From a virus, in the IMG/VR virus record IMGVR_UViG_3300020383_000006, positions 1-64,000 of that record: a stretch of DNA of 64,000 bases. One strand, 5' to 3'. The position numbers were made by a program, and so were the translations under genes. The notes under the pieces are model-generated. The model worked only from the letters and a program-made list of their open reading frames with translations, did not search any database and was not told where the DNA came from. This document shows positions 48,691-55,871 of this stretch, piece by piece. How positions within the stretch are numbered: position 1 is the first letter of the stretch; each line of letters starts with the position of its first letter.

Positions 48691-49092
48691 TTAGGAATTT
48701 TCATACTCTATAAAATCATACGCAAGTTTCATAAGTTTATTTATAGGCAAATTTATTTCCATAATTGGCCAAGGTAAACTCCCTTGTTTTGCCGCGTAGT
48801 ATCTATGGTGACCGTCTAAAACAAATCTATCTTCGGATATTAAAATAGGTGTTTTATCATCAGATTCATTATATGAGTTGATAATTTTATCAACTTTGTT
48901 TTGGTCAAAATCGGTTTGTGTCGGCTGAATATCATCCCAATTAGATTCTAATGATTCTGAAAACCCTATTTCTAACCGTTCTACAAATTTTTTGAAACTT
49001 GGGTAATGTAATTGTGGCATATTGCTCCTACTCACACAAAAAGCTGGCCAAGAAGGTTTCTTGGATAATAAATATTCTTTAAGTAACTTCAT
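48691..49092 (-). CDS. ParB/sulfiredoxin-like protein with leader-like start
   Basis: 133 residues. The C-terminal half has the ParB-like signature: TPILISEDRFVLDGHHRYYAAK (about 88-109, split here only for reference), with the GHHR motif, preceded by QPTQTDFDQNKVDKI. The N-terminus MKLLKEYLLSK resembles the capsid leader in hydrophobic pattern but lacks the E at the cleavage site, so packaging is doubtful. A TATAAATA late promoter is 52 nt upstream. ParB-like domains can be nucleases, CTPases or DNA-methylation-linked; activity unknown. Confidence 0.65.
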   Translation of the reverse strand: MKLLKEYLLSKKPSWPAFCVSRSNMPQLHYPSFKKFVERLEIGFSESLESNWDDIQPTQTDFDQNKVDKIINSYNESDDKTPILISEDRFVLDGHHRYYAAKQGSLPWPIMEINLPINKLMKLAYDFIEYENS

Positions 49093-49110
49093 AATTAATC
49101 TTCTTATTAG

Positions 49111-49118
49111 TATAAATA
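49111..49118 (+). promoter_or_regulatory. T4-type late promoter TATAAATA (plus strand)
   Basis: Exact consensus, 47 nt before the tail-tube-like gene at 49165. It is paired with a minus-strand copy at 49144-49151 in a compact divergent arrangement. Confidence 0.8.
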
Positions 49119-49143
49119 ATAATCAATTATAATCAATTATAGT

Positions 49144-49151
49144 TATTTATA
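49144..49151 (-). promoter_or_regulatory. T4-type late promoter TATAAATA (minus strand)
   Basis: TATTTATA on the plus strand, 52 nt upstream of the ParB-like gene (start 49092). Between the two late promoters lies a tandem AATCAATTAT repeat. Confidence 0.75.
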
Positions 49152-49164
49152 CCAAGGAAATAAA

Positions 49165-49671
49165 ATGGTTGAACAAAAGAATAACGCAAGATCTAATAAT
49201 TACCAATTCGTTGTAGGTGACAACCAAGAGGTTTCGTTTAACGTACAATCTACGAACGTTGCGGACATAATGTTAGGTACTACGACCCTTTCATCTAGAA
49301 ACAAAGACGTTTATGTCCCTTCTAATAAAATGGATAAAGAAACAGTAAACATACAAGTCTTATGTAGTGAAGATTTAGGGGAATGGATTTGGTTCTATAA
49401 ATGGATCCTTAAATGCAAGAATTCTATTAACTTTGAAGAAAAAACTAGAGCTTCGGAAATAATGGCTTTAGATTCAGGGAACGCGGTCACAGCAAGGTTC
49501 AGGTACTTGGATTCATTTCCAACTTCATTAACAGGTTTACAATACACCACAATTGGGAATTCAGAATACCTAGTTTTTGATGTAGTTTTGCGTTATAATG
49601 ACTTTTCTATAACCGATAAAGACGGTAATGAAATTGATGAACTTTGGAATGGTGAATTAGATGAAAGATAA
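49165..49671 (+). CDS. Tail-tube-like structural protein
   Basis: 168 residues, with CCAAGGAAATAAA before the ATG and its own late promoter. The pattern NYQFVVGDNQEVSFNVQSTN followed by IQVLCSEDLGEWIWFYKWI (about 60-78) and FRYLDSFPTSLTGLQYTT then LVFDVVLRYNDFSI is the layout of tail-tube-fold proteins, which include the tube, tube caps and the proximal connector. Size fits the T4 tube (163 residues) or gp3 connector (176). A tail-tube block is not otherwise near, so the connector or a baseplate variant is possible. Overlaps uvsY by 11 nt. Confidence 0.55.
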   Translation: MVEQKNNARSNNYQFVVGDNQEVSFNVQSTNVADIMLGTTTLSSRNKDVYVPSNKMDKETVNIQVLCSEDLGEWIWFYKWILKCKNSINFEEKTRASEIMALDSGNAVTARFRYLDSFPTSLTGLQYTTIGNSEYLVFDVVLRYNDFSITDKDGNEIDELWNGELDER

Positions 49672-50143
49672 GGCGGCTGAAGAAAGTTTAACCGAAATTA
49701 TTGATGGTCTAAAAGAAAAATTAGACCAATATAAAAAGCAAGCAAGTAAAGATTTAGAAATTGATGATATTGACCTAGATAGTTCTGTTTTGGTTACGCC
49801 CAAACTGATGGTAAAATATAATGACGCATTTACTGATGAGTCGTTAGCACTAAAAGATTTTTATGGTTTTAGAAGAAAAGTTGAGCTTGAACGTTGGAAA
49901 TATTGGTCCGGAAAACAAACGGATAAATATTATGCAAAGAATGGTATCGTTCACGAAAAAATTCTCAAAGGTGACATTGAAAAGTACCTAAAAGCTGATG
50001 AAAAAATGGCTTTAGTGGATGAACTTATTTCAATACAAAAAGCGATAGCTGAATACTTAGAACGTTGTATAAAAGAACTACAGTCCAGGAATTTTCATTG
50101 CAAAGTAGCTGCGGACTGGAGGAAATTTACTTCAGGGGGATAA
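49661..50143 (+). CDS. uvsY: Recombination mediator UvsY
   Basis: 160 residues. The segment DLDSSVLVTPKLMVKYNDAF (about 38-57), YGFRRKVELERWKYWSGKQT (about 65-85) and the C-terminal LERCIKELQSRNFHCKVAADWRKF (about 132-155) correspond to T4 UvsY (137 residues), which loads UvsX on gp32-coated DNA. The N-terminal 30 residues are an extra helical extension. Placed next to uvsW as in T4, but on the opposite strand from it. Confidence 0.88.
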   Translation: MKDKAAEESLTEIIDGLKEKLDQYKKQASKDLEIDDIDLDSSVLVTPKLMVKYNDAFTDESLALKDFYGFRRKVELERWKYWSGKQTDKYYAKNGIVHEKILKGDIEKYLKADEKMALVDELISIQKAIAEYLERCIKELQSRNFHCKVAADWRKFTSGG

Positions 50144-50144
50144 A

Positions 50145-50537
50145 ATGTTCAATAAAATAACAAAAATAAAATTTGAATATGAAGATTTAAAAGCAATAAC
50201 GTTTTTATTTTTTATTGTTGTAATTGCTACTGTGGTTTCATGTAACCAAAAACAAGAACCGTTAAAAGGTACTGAAAATTGGGTCGGGGAGCGCGTGGAA
50301 GTAACTACATATTTTTATGTCAACCAACAAAGACTTGATATGGCGTATAAGAAATTAGTTGATCCTGATGACAAATTGTCTAAGAAAGGGTTTGCTATTT
50401 GGCACCAAGGAATTCCTGAATGCGAGATACATATGAAAAGAATAGAATACAAAAATGATAAAGATGCTATACAAACGCTTGGCCATGAAATGTTGCATTG
50501 CTTAAAAGGTACTTGGCACGCTGAAATAACGTTTTAA
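50145..50537 (+). CDS. Lipoprotein with zincin-like HEMLH motif
   Basis: 130 residues. A membrane segment at about residues 15-34 (AITFLFFIVVIATV) ends in VVSC, a possible lipobox, though the 14-residue basic N-region is long. Near the C-terminus TLGHEMLHCLKGTWHAE (about 110-126) contains HExxH with a further Gly and His spaced as in zinc metallopeptidases (HExxHxxxGxxH, one residue longer than the metzincin motif). Likely a periplasmic, membrane-attached protease that might cut host envelope proteins. Starts 2 nt after uvsY stop. Confidence 0.6.
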   Translation: MFNKITKIKFEYEDLKAITFLFFIVVIATVVSCNQKQEPLKGTENWVGERVEVTTYFYVNQQRLDMAYKKLVDPDDKLSKKGFAIWHQGIPECEIHMKRIEYKNDKDAIQTLGHEMLHCLKGTWHAEITF

Positions 50538-50543
50538 TATATC

Positions 50544-50589
50544 CTTATAACTAATCGTTATTATACTTATTGAAATATATGAGTATAAT
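50544..50589 (+). promoter_or_regulatory. Early-type promoter, upstream-block class (copy 2)
   Basis: Block TAACTAATCGTTATTATAC ending 50566, TTATAC at 50561-50566, spacer 17, TATAAT at 50584-50589, then GGGGTTGTTGA as at the other copies. Drives the two small genes at 50631 and 50801. Confidence 0.75.
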
Positions 50590-50630
50590 AGGGGTTGTTG
50601 AATACGTTGTTTACCTAAAAGGAACTCATT

Positions 50631-50801
50631 ATGACTAAAGTGAAATGTAAACACGTTGTACGAGTAGTAGAAGATGCAACAGCAAAAATTATTAAAAAAA
50701 TTGTTGTCGATAACTATATGCAAGCTTGTCGATTAGAAAACCGTTTCAATGACGCAATCGACTGTTGCAAGTATTCAGTAGAAATGGAAGCAATAAAATA
50801 A
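50631..50801 (+). CDS. Tiny hypothetical protein
   Basis: 56 residues, AAAAGGAACTCATT before the ATG at 50631, directly behind an early-type promoter. Basic and helical (VVRVVEDATAKIIKKIVVDN), with four Cys not in a clear metal site. Its TAA overlaps the next ATG (TAATG). First gene after a strong promoter, so likely an early host-takeover factor. Confidence 0.6.
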   Translation: MTKVKCKHVVRVVEDATAKIIKKIVVDNYMQACRLENRFNDAIDCCKYSVEMEAIK

Positions 50802-50971
50802 TGAAACAATTAACAATATTAGAATTAATATTTTCTTTGTACGTTTTGACTGTTGTTTCTGCTTTAATGATTTCCATTTCTATGCAAATGAAACTACTTC
50901 CAGCGGTAATAAAATCTTTGGTTTGGTTCCTTTATGTACCATATGTCATATTCTTTAAAAAAGGGGGTTGA
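50801..50971 (+). CDS. Tiny membrane protein
   Basis: 56 residues from the ATG at 50801, overlapping the previous stop. Two hydrophobic stretches: about residues 3-25 (LTILELIFSLYVLTVVSALM) and 34-50 (VIKSLVWFLYVPYVIFF), ending KKGG. Early-expressed inner-membrane protein; could be involved in superinfection immunity, but this is a guess from class. Confidence 0.6.
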   Translation: MKQLTILELIFSLYVLTVVSALMISISMQMKLLPAVIKSLVWFLYVPYVIFFKKGG

Positions 50972-50973
50972 AC

Positions 50974-51002
50974 TTTACTCTCCTTTGAAATTTTAGTATC
51001 AT
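50974..51002 (+). promoter_or_regulatory. Phage promoter TTTACT-17-TATCAT for rIIA
   Basis: TTTACT at 50974-50979, TATCAT at 50997-51002, spacer 17, 46 nt before the rIIA start. Confidence 0.8.
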
Positions 51003-51047
51003 TACCTTGTTGAATTAAATTTTTATTGATGAAAAGGTGTTTATATA

Positions 51048-53390
51048 ATGAAACTTTTTGACGAAAAAAGAACCCTTCTTTCCAACGTAGAAAATAAAAG
51101 TAAAATGCGGATTGAAGCATCATCCAAGATGTTTGAAATCCTCAGTTCTAAAATCTACAAATATAAACCAGCTGCCATAGTACGTGAACTTTCTTCAAAC
51201 TGTTATGATTCGCATGTTGAAGCTGGTATTCCAGAAAAACCTTTCACTGTAGTATTACCAAGTAAAATGCACAGTTACGTAGAATTTATTGACTATGGTA
51301 CTGGTATGTCACATGAAGATGTTGTAAACATTTTCACGGTTTATGGTGTTTCCACTAAGAATAATTCAAACAGTGCAATTGGTGCATTTGGTATGGGCGC
51401 TAAAACGCCTTTTGCATACGCCAAATCATTTATTGTTGAAACCGTTAAAGATGGTATCAAACGTTTCTATAATCTATATCTTGATGAATCAAGTGAGCCT
51501 TCTTACTCATTACAAGCCGAAGTAGAAACTGATGAAGGGAATGGAACAAAAATTAAAATTCCAGTTCGCGAAGAACATTACCACAAATTTGTTTCTGAAG
51601 CCGAATTTATTCTTTCATTTTTTGAAGTTCGTCCTGAAATAAACTATGCAGGGAATTTTGAATTTGTGGTTTCTGAAGAAAAAGTTAAAGAATTTTACGA
51701 ACAAGGGTTCATGCGGTTAAATATTGAACGAAGTGAATCTGAATTGTATAACTCATACCGTGATATCTACGCAGTTATGGGACCAGTTTGCTACCCCATT
51801 GATTTTTCTGATATCGGTATTAGTTCATACGAAATTTCTAGAAAACTTCCTGGACTTAAAAATGATTTGTTTAGCGGTAATGATACCATTTTTATTCAGT
51901 TTGAAATAGGTGAATTAGAAGTTAATGCTTCACGTGAAGCACTTTCTATTGACCAAGATTCAAATTCCAAAACTGTAGAAAATATCAGTAATAAAGTGAA
52001 AGAAATTAATGATCGGTTATTAAAAGAATTTGAAGATCATATTTCAAATGCTTCTAACCGAGTAGAAATGTTATCTAACCTTTATGAATATAATAAGTCA
52101 ATTTTTGAATACCGTGGAAATTGGAAATTTGAAATTGCTTTACAAAGTGTTTATTATAAGGAAAAAACGCTTCAGTCCCATTTAAAAGGAACGCTTTTGG
52201 GTCGCAATATCAATGTATATTCTTGTGAAGTACCTAAATCAAGAAAACGCTTTAATTCTAGAAATAACTTGTTACCAAGGTTTTTGTTTGATAATTACGG
52301 TAACAAAAGAAACTTTTTCGTTATTTTTGAAGATGCAGAAACTCATTTAACGACTGAATCATGGATGGGTTTTTATGCTAACGAAATTGAATATAACCTA
52401 AGAAACCAAGATTTATTGGTAAAGTTTAAAGGTAAAAAATCTGATTTAAAACTAGAGCGTTTGGCTAAATTGTTACCAGTTTTTGAACCCGAAGATTTTA
52501 ACGTTATTACTTTGTCAGAAATCCTTTCTGAACGGAAACGTATCATGCGGGAACGTCGGGTTTCTAGCGATGTAGATTCTATTACAAATAGACCCAAAAC
52601 TGAATTTAAGGCAAAAGGGTTAATTGCTAGAAATGAACCTTATACTAATTATTACCATAAAGGCAAGAAAGATATTAAAATAAAAATTCGTGAATCTAGA
52701 AATCAGGTTCGTAAGCCAGAATCAGAAAAAAGTATTTTGTATTTTTATCTGGAAAATGACTCTGGTGTATTACCTAAAAACCTTGGTATCAAATTGATTT
52801 CATTTTACCACAAATTCTTCACAAACACTTCTTACAAAGAATTTGTGTTAGTTTATAAAAACAAAATGAACGCAAAGCGAATTGAAGCTTCAGGTATCCA
52901 AAGTTTTAATGGTTTAATTAAAAAGATTGTTTCTGATAGAAAATTTTTAAGGTTCTTAAAAATATATGATATTTTAAGGAATTCAGAAAATTATAAAATA
53001 GATATTTTTGAATATAAAATTGGAACTCATCGAGAAAATGAATTAAAAGAATTCATTAAGAAAGAAGTTCTTGAGGAAGGCTTGGTTAGAATCTATTACA
53101 AATATGATTTTTTAGAAAATGAACTTGTTAATAAACTGGGTGAAAATGTTGTTGAACTGTTGTTCCAATTAAGGGAAAACTTCTATGATATTTCTACAAT
53201 TCTTGCTGTTTCACCTTTATTTAATACCGTTTACTTTGATAACCTTTTAGGCGAAATTAGTGACCCTAAAACTGAAAATAATAATAACATCGAGGATGAT
53301 TTTCCTATGTTAAAATATGTTCCTCAACACAATTTAACCTTTCAAGACAAGGTTGATGTTTCGAAATATATTCATTCGTACTTTGAATAG
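51048..53390 (+). CDS. rIIA: rIIA-like GHKL ATPase
   Basis: 780 residues. An N-terminal GHKL ATPase: VRELSSNCYDSH (about 44-55, Asn of the N box), IDYGTGMS (about 83-90), and GAFGMGAKTPFAYAKSF (about 108-124). The remainder is helical and charged, with a Arg/Lys-rich region at about 480-540. rIIA and rIIB in T4 block the RexAB-type exclusion by a resident lambda prophage and influence rapid lysis; the molecular action is unknown. T4 rIIA has 725 residues. Followed by a terminator and a new promoter for rIIB, so the two are separate transcripts here. Confidence 0.85.
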   Translation: MKLFDEKRTLLSNVENKSKMRIEASSKMFEILSSKIYKYKPAAIVRELSSNCYDSHVEAGIPEKPFTVVLPSKMHSYVEFIDYGTGMSHEDVVNIFTVYGVSTKNNSNSAIGAFGMGAKTPFAYAKSFIVETVKDGIKRFYNLYLDESSEPSYSLQAEVETDEGNGTKIKIPVREEHYHKFVSEAEFILSFFEVRPEINYAGNFEFVVSEEKVKEFYEQGFMRLNIERSESELYNSYRDIYAVMGPVCYPIDFSDIGISSYEISRKLPGLKNDLFSGNDTIFIQFEIGELEVNASREALSIDQDSNSKTVENISNKVKEINDRLLKEFEDHISNASNRVEMLSNLYEYNKSIFEYRGNWKFEIALQSVYYKEKTLQSHLKGTLLGRNINVYSCEVPKSRKRFNSRNNLLPRFLFDNYGNKRNFFVIFEDAETHLTTESWMGFYANEIEYNLRNQDLLVKFKGKKSDLKLERLAKLLPVFEPEDFNVITLSEILSERKRIMRERRVSSDVDSITNRPKTEFKAKGLIARNEPYTNYYHKGKKDIKIKIRESRNQVRKPESEKSILYFYLENDSGVLPKNLGIKLISFYHKFFTNTSYKEFVLVYKNKMNAKRIEASGIQSFNGLIKKIVSDRKFLRFLKIYDILRNSENYKIDIFEYKIGTHRENELKEFIKKEVLEEGLVRIYYKYDFLENELVNKLGENVVELLFQLRENFYDISTILAVSPLFNTVYFDNLLGEISDPKTENNNNIEDDFPMLKYVPQHNLTFQDKVDVSKYIHSYFE

Positions 53391-53405
53391 GTTAAAATTT
53401 AACCT
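53389..53405 (+). terminator. Palindromic terminator after rIIA
   Basis: AGGTTAAA (53389-53396) and TTTAACCT (53398-53405) pair across one base at the rIIA stop codon; the following TTTACTT gives both the U-rich tail and the -35 of the next promoter. Confidence 0.6.
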
Positions 53406-53433
53406 TTACTTATAACCAATATTTTATTATCAT
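53405..53433 (+). promoter_or_regulatory. Phage promoter TTTACT-17-TATCAT for rIIB
   Basis: TTTACT at 53405-53410, TATCAT at 53428-53433, spacer 17. A clear terminator-promoter fusion with 53389-53405. The start would fall near the GGCGTGAGTTAATCACGCC hairpin (53435-53457). Confidence 0.8.
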
Positions 53434-53481
53434 AATGGCGTGAGTTAATCACGCCAACCTTTAAAATCAGGAGATTATATT

Positions 53482-54468
53482 ATGGCAGTTCAGTGTTTGA
53501 ACCAAATTGAAAAACGTGCAATTTACGATTCATTTAAAGATGGTGCTTCTAAGCGTTCACTCGCTAAAAAGTATGAAGTATCTGATAAAACGATCAAACG
53601 CGTGATTGATGAAATTGAATCTGAAAGTGAAACTACGGTTGTAGGTACAAATGAACCTGAACCACAAGAACAAACTGAAACGGTCGAAGAAAAAACCGTT
53701 GATTCAAGTTTAGAAGGCGTTCATTTCAACTTTACTTTGTGTTCTGATTCAATTTCAATTACTCATATGCTAAACGGTGAAATGGTCTCTCATAACATCG
53801 ATGAGAACCATGAAAAGTTTGAATGGGCATACGGGTTGATTATGGAATCTCGCGGCTCCCAGGAGTCTTTGCGGGAGGTTGTGGAGGAAGTTTCTACTAA
53901 AGTTAAACTGGAAACATTGACATTCGGGCGTTTAAAAGTAGAACCTGAAATTGGGGAAATGACTTATACCTTTGATGACGGGTATGTTCACCAATTCCAC
54001 GGTCGTTTATTGGAACGGGTTGTAGATTCAGTTGTAAGCGGTAATGAATCCAAACTTAACAGCCTTGTAAACTTTAGTAAACTGTTGATGGAAAACCCAT
54101 CTAATCGATCGGTTAATGAACTTTATAACTTCCTTGACCATAACTGTATTCAAATTGATGAAGAAGGTATGGTTATTGCATTTAAGAAAGTCCGTGAAAA
54201 CTTTACTGACGTTCACAGCGGAAAATTTGATAACTCTATCGGTAGTAAACCGCGAGTTAACCGAAACCAAGTAGATGAAGACTCACAAGTAACTTGTTCA
54301 TACGGGTTACATGTTTGCGCCAGTTCATACCTTAGTTCATTCGGTGGCACTAAAACAGTTAAAGTTAAAGTTCATCCGAAAGACTTTGTTGCTATCCCAA
54401 GGGATTATAAAAACGCAAAGGCTCGTGTTTGTGGTTATGAAGTTATTGATGAAGTTACTAACTGGTAA
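53482..54468 (+). CDS. rIIB: rIIB-like protein
   Basis: 328 residues with CAGGAGATTATATT before the ATG. N-terminal helix-turn-helix (residues about 10-43: RAIYDSFKDGASKRSLAKKY then VSDKTIKRVI), an acidic linker, then a domain with FHGRLLERVVDSV, NELYNFLDHNCIQIDEEGMV, AFKKVRENFTDVHSGKFDNS and TCSYGLHVCASSY, the T4 rIIB pattern. T4 rIIB has 312 residues. The hairpin at 53435-53457 precedes the ribosome-binding site and may control translation. Confidence 0.9.
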   Translation: MAVQCLNQIEKRAIYDSFKDGASKRSLAKKYEVSDKTIKRVIDEIESESETTVVGTNEPEPQEQTETVEEKTVDSSLEGVHFNFTLCSDSISITHMLNGEMVSHNIDENHEKFEWAYGLIMESRGSQESLREVVEEVSTKVKLETLTFGRLKVEPEIGEMTYTFDDGYVHQFHGRLLERVVDSVVSGNESKLNSLVNFSKLLMENPSNRSVNELYNFLDHNCIQIDEEGMVIAFKKVRENFTDVHSGKFDNSIGSKPRVNRNQVDEDSQVTCSYGLHVCASSYLSSFGGTKTVKVKVHPKDFVAIPRDYKNAKARVCGYEVIDEVTNW

Positions 54469-54527
54469 CCCAAGACAAATGGGGTGGGTAATTTAACTCA
54501 CCTCAAATTCACCTGAGGTAAGAAATA

Positions 54528-54755
54528 ATGAAACAAGAAAGAGATATTTTAAGTGAAATTGATAATATTATTGAGACCGAACGGAAACAAGGTAATATTG
54601 TAGACCAAACTGAAGTTGGTGATATTATCAAACAATTAGAAAAATTAAGTTATAACGAATTAAAGTTAATTGAAGTTCGTTTAATTAACCTTAAAAACAG
54701 TAAGAAGCCTGACGTTAAAAAAGGTCAAGATGAACCACCAACGTTTAGTTTATAA
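54528..54755 (+). CDS. Small charged hypothetical protein
   Basis: 75 residues, CACCTGAGGTAAGAAAT before the ATG. Nearly all helical and charged (ILSEIDNIIETERKQGNIV, QLEKLSYNELKLIEVRL), no Cys, no hydrophobic core of note. Follows rIIB by 59 nt, possibly on the same transcript. Function unknown. Confidence 0.55.
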   Translation: MKQERDILSEIDNIIETERKQGNIVDQTEVGDIIKQLEKLSYNELKLIEVRLINLKNSKKPDVKKGQDEPPTFSL

Positions 54756-54783
54756 TTATTTTTAAATTATTTTCAAAAAAAGG

Positions 54784-54812
54784 TTTACTTTTATTTTTAA
54801 CTGATTTAATAT
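54784..54812 (+). promoter_or_regulatory. Phage promoter TTTACT-17-TAATAT
   Basis: TTTACT at 54784-54789, TAATAT at 54807-54812, spacer 17. It precedes the short gene at 54898 and the tRNA array. Confidence 0.65.
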
Positions 54813-54897
54813 GATCTTCACGGTTTAGGGAATTTTAAATTTCAAATTACCTAAATAATAATAGATTCAAAATTTTTAGGATTAACGGAATTCAATT

Positions 54898-55035
54898 ATG
54901 TTATCATTACGATTAGAAAAAGCGACAAAAGGGTATCAGCATAAATCTGCTGAGACGGGTTCGTTTTATTCTAAATCTGATAGTAATAATATTGAACCGA
55001 AAAACGGGCTTTTTGAAGTAGGGGTTTGGGATTAA
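54898..55035 (+). CDS. Short protein or leader peptide before the tRNA array
   Basis: 45 residues, ATG at 54898 after TTAACGGAATTCAATT. Polar and basic, no motif. Its last ten codons overlap the left arm of a 15-bp RNA stem (55006-55020), so a translating ribosome would interfere with that structure. It may be a genuine small protein, a leader peptide, or chance; the frame has a weak start signal. Confidence 0.4.
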   Translation: MLSLRLEKATKGYQHKSAETGSFYSKSDSNNIEPKNGLFEVGVWD

Positions 55036-55070
55036 ACTCCAAAAGATAAAAATCTTACTTCAAAAAGCCC
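55006..55070 (+). ncRNA. Large structured RNA, 15-bp closing stem, overlapping a terminator
   Basis: GGGCTTTTTGAAGTA (55006-55020) is perfectly complementary to TACTTCAAAAAGCCC (55056-55070). Inside are GGGGTTT/AAACTCC (55021-55040) and AGAT/ATCT (55044-55055). The right arm ends CCC, which also starts the terminator stem CCCAGC/GCTGGG (55068-55086), so the long stem and the terminator exclude each other. Possible attenuator or a stable RNA. Confidence 0.55.
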
Positions 55071-55092
55071 AGCCTAAAAAGCTGGGTTTTTT
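55062..55092 (+). terminator. Intrinsic terminator before tRNA array
   Basis: CCCAGC (55068-55073) with GCTGGG (55081-55086), followed by TTTTTT. Confidence 0.85.
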
Positions 55093-55132
55093 ATTACATA
55101 TAGAAAATTTGAATTACAATAAAGAAATTTAA

Positions 55133-55160
55133 TTTACGAATCAAGTTTCCTTATTATAGT
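55133..55160 (+). promoter_or_regulatory. Likely promoter of the tRNA array
   Basis: TTTACG at 55133-55138, TATAGT at 55155-55160, spacer 16, 38 nt before tRNA-His. Confidence 0.5.
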
Positions 55161-55197
55161 TTAAAAATGTTCTTTAACAAATTGGGTTCTAGACAGT

Positions 55198-55273
55198 GGT
55201 GGTAGTGGCAGAGTGGTTATGCCCTCGGTTGTGATCCGAGATCACGTGGGTTCAAATCCCATCTACCACCCCA
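55198..55273 (+). tRNA. tRNA-His (GUG)
   Basis: 76 nt including the extra G(-1), opposite C73, the histidine identity pair. Anticodon loop TTGTGAT; acceptor GTGGTAG/CTACCAC; CCA encoded. Confidence 0.95.
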
Positions 55274-55284
55274 AAGTCTTACTT

Positions 55285-55361
55285 GTACTCCCATCGTCTA
55301 GTGGTCTAGGACACTTGCCTTTCACGCAGGGAACAGGGGTTCAAATCCCCTTGGGAGTACA
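55285..55361 (+). tRNA. tRNA-Glu (UUC)
   Basis: 77 nt to the discriminator A; CCA is not encoded. Acceptor GTACTCC/GGAGTAC, anticodon stem CTTGC/GCAGG with loop CTTTCAC. Confidence 0.93.
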
Positions 55362-55375
55362 AGTAAGATTTAAAA

Positions 55376-55453
55376 GGCGGAGTGGACTGGAGTTGGTTCC
55401 AGCTCAGGCTCATAACCTGAATGACGTAGGTTCGAATCCTACCTCCGCAACCA
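55376..55453 (+). tRNA. tRNA with CAU anticodon (Met)
   Basis: 78 nt with CCA. Anticodon loop CTCATAA. The first acceptor pair is G1-A72, a mismatch normally seen only at position 1-72 of initiator tRNAs; but the G-C run of initiator anticodon stems is absent, so an elongator is more likely. Confidence 0.9.
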
Positions 55454-55459
55454 GTTTGT

Positions 55460-55534
55460 AGTGGTATAGCTCAGCGGTAGAGCAAACTCTTGATAAGGGT
55501 TAGGTCGCTGGTTCAAATCCAGCTACCACTACCA
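55460..55534 (+). tRNA. tRNA-Ile (GAU)
   Basis: 75 nt with CCA. Acceptor AGTGGTA/TACCACT, anticodon loop TTGATAA, T-arm GCTGG-TTCAAAT-CCAGC. Confidence 0.95.
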
Positions 55535-55543
55535 AATTTAAAA

Positions 55544-55629
55544 GGACGTGCGGCAAAGTTGGTGAGTTGCGGCAGACTGTAAATCTGTTACCTCAGGTTA
55601 AGAAGGTTCGAATCCTTCCACGTCCACCA
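55544..55629 (+). tRNA. tRNA-Tyr (GUA)
   Basis: 86 nt with CCA and a long variable arm, as in bacterial tRNA-Tyr. Acceptor GGACGTG/CACGTCC, anticodon loop CTGTAAA. Confidence 0.95.
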
Positions 55630-55639
55630 GTTTCGAAAG

Positions 55640-55760
55640 CGCCACACTAGCGTGATTAGACTTCATCATCTACGTGATGTATGGTGCATACCAAGATAAA
55701 GTAACCTGAAGTAGTGTTCCGGTGAAATTGAAAGGAAGATAAGGTTCAAGTCCTTAACTG
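55640..55760 (+). ncRNA. Structured segment with a tRNA-like T-arm
   Basis: Between tRNA-Tyr and tRNA-Pro. ACTTCA (55660-55665) pairs with TGAAGT (55707-55712), extended by ACACT/AGTGT; CATC/GATG and TATG/CATA hairpins lie inside. TAAGG-TTCAAGT-CCTTA (55740-55756) is a perfect T-arm, but no matching acceptor or anticodon arm can be drawn. Either a tRNA-derived stable RNA or a decayed tRNA gene. Confidence 0.45.
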
Positions 55761-55778
55761 ATGCTGAAGAATTTTAAA

Positions 55779-55857
55779 CTCCGTGTAATATCAGTCTGGT
55801 CAGATGGCTCGATTTGGAATCGAGAGGTCGTAGGTTCAAATCCTACCACGGAGACCA
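55779..55857 (+). tRNA. tRNA-Pro (UGG)
   Basis: 79 nt with CCA. Acceptor CTCCGTG/CACGGAG, anticodon stem CTCGA/TCGAG around TTTGGAA. Confidence 0.95.
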
Positions 55858-55871
55858 ATTTTGGTTATATG

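Noticed and set aside
48691-49092. ParB-like protein as an eleventh capsid-targeted protein
   Set aside because: MKLLKEYLLSKK resembles the leader but lacks the glutamate needed at the cleavage site, so it is not counted.
55213-55461. Open frames of 60-90 residues running across tRNA genes (also 55761, 56263, 56453, 56517)
   Set aside because: They cover several tRNA genes and have no ribosome-binding sites.
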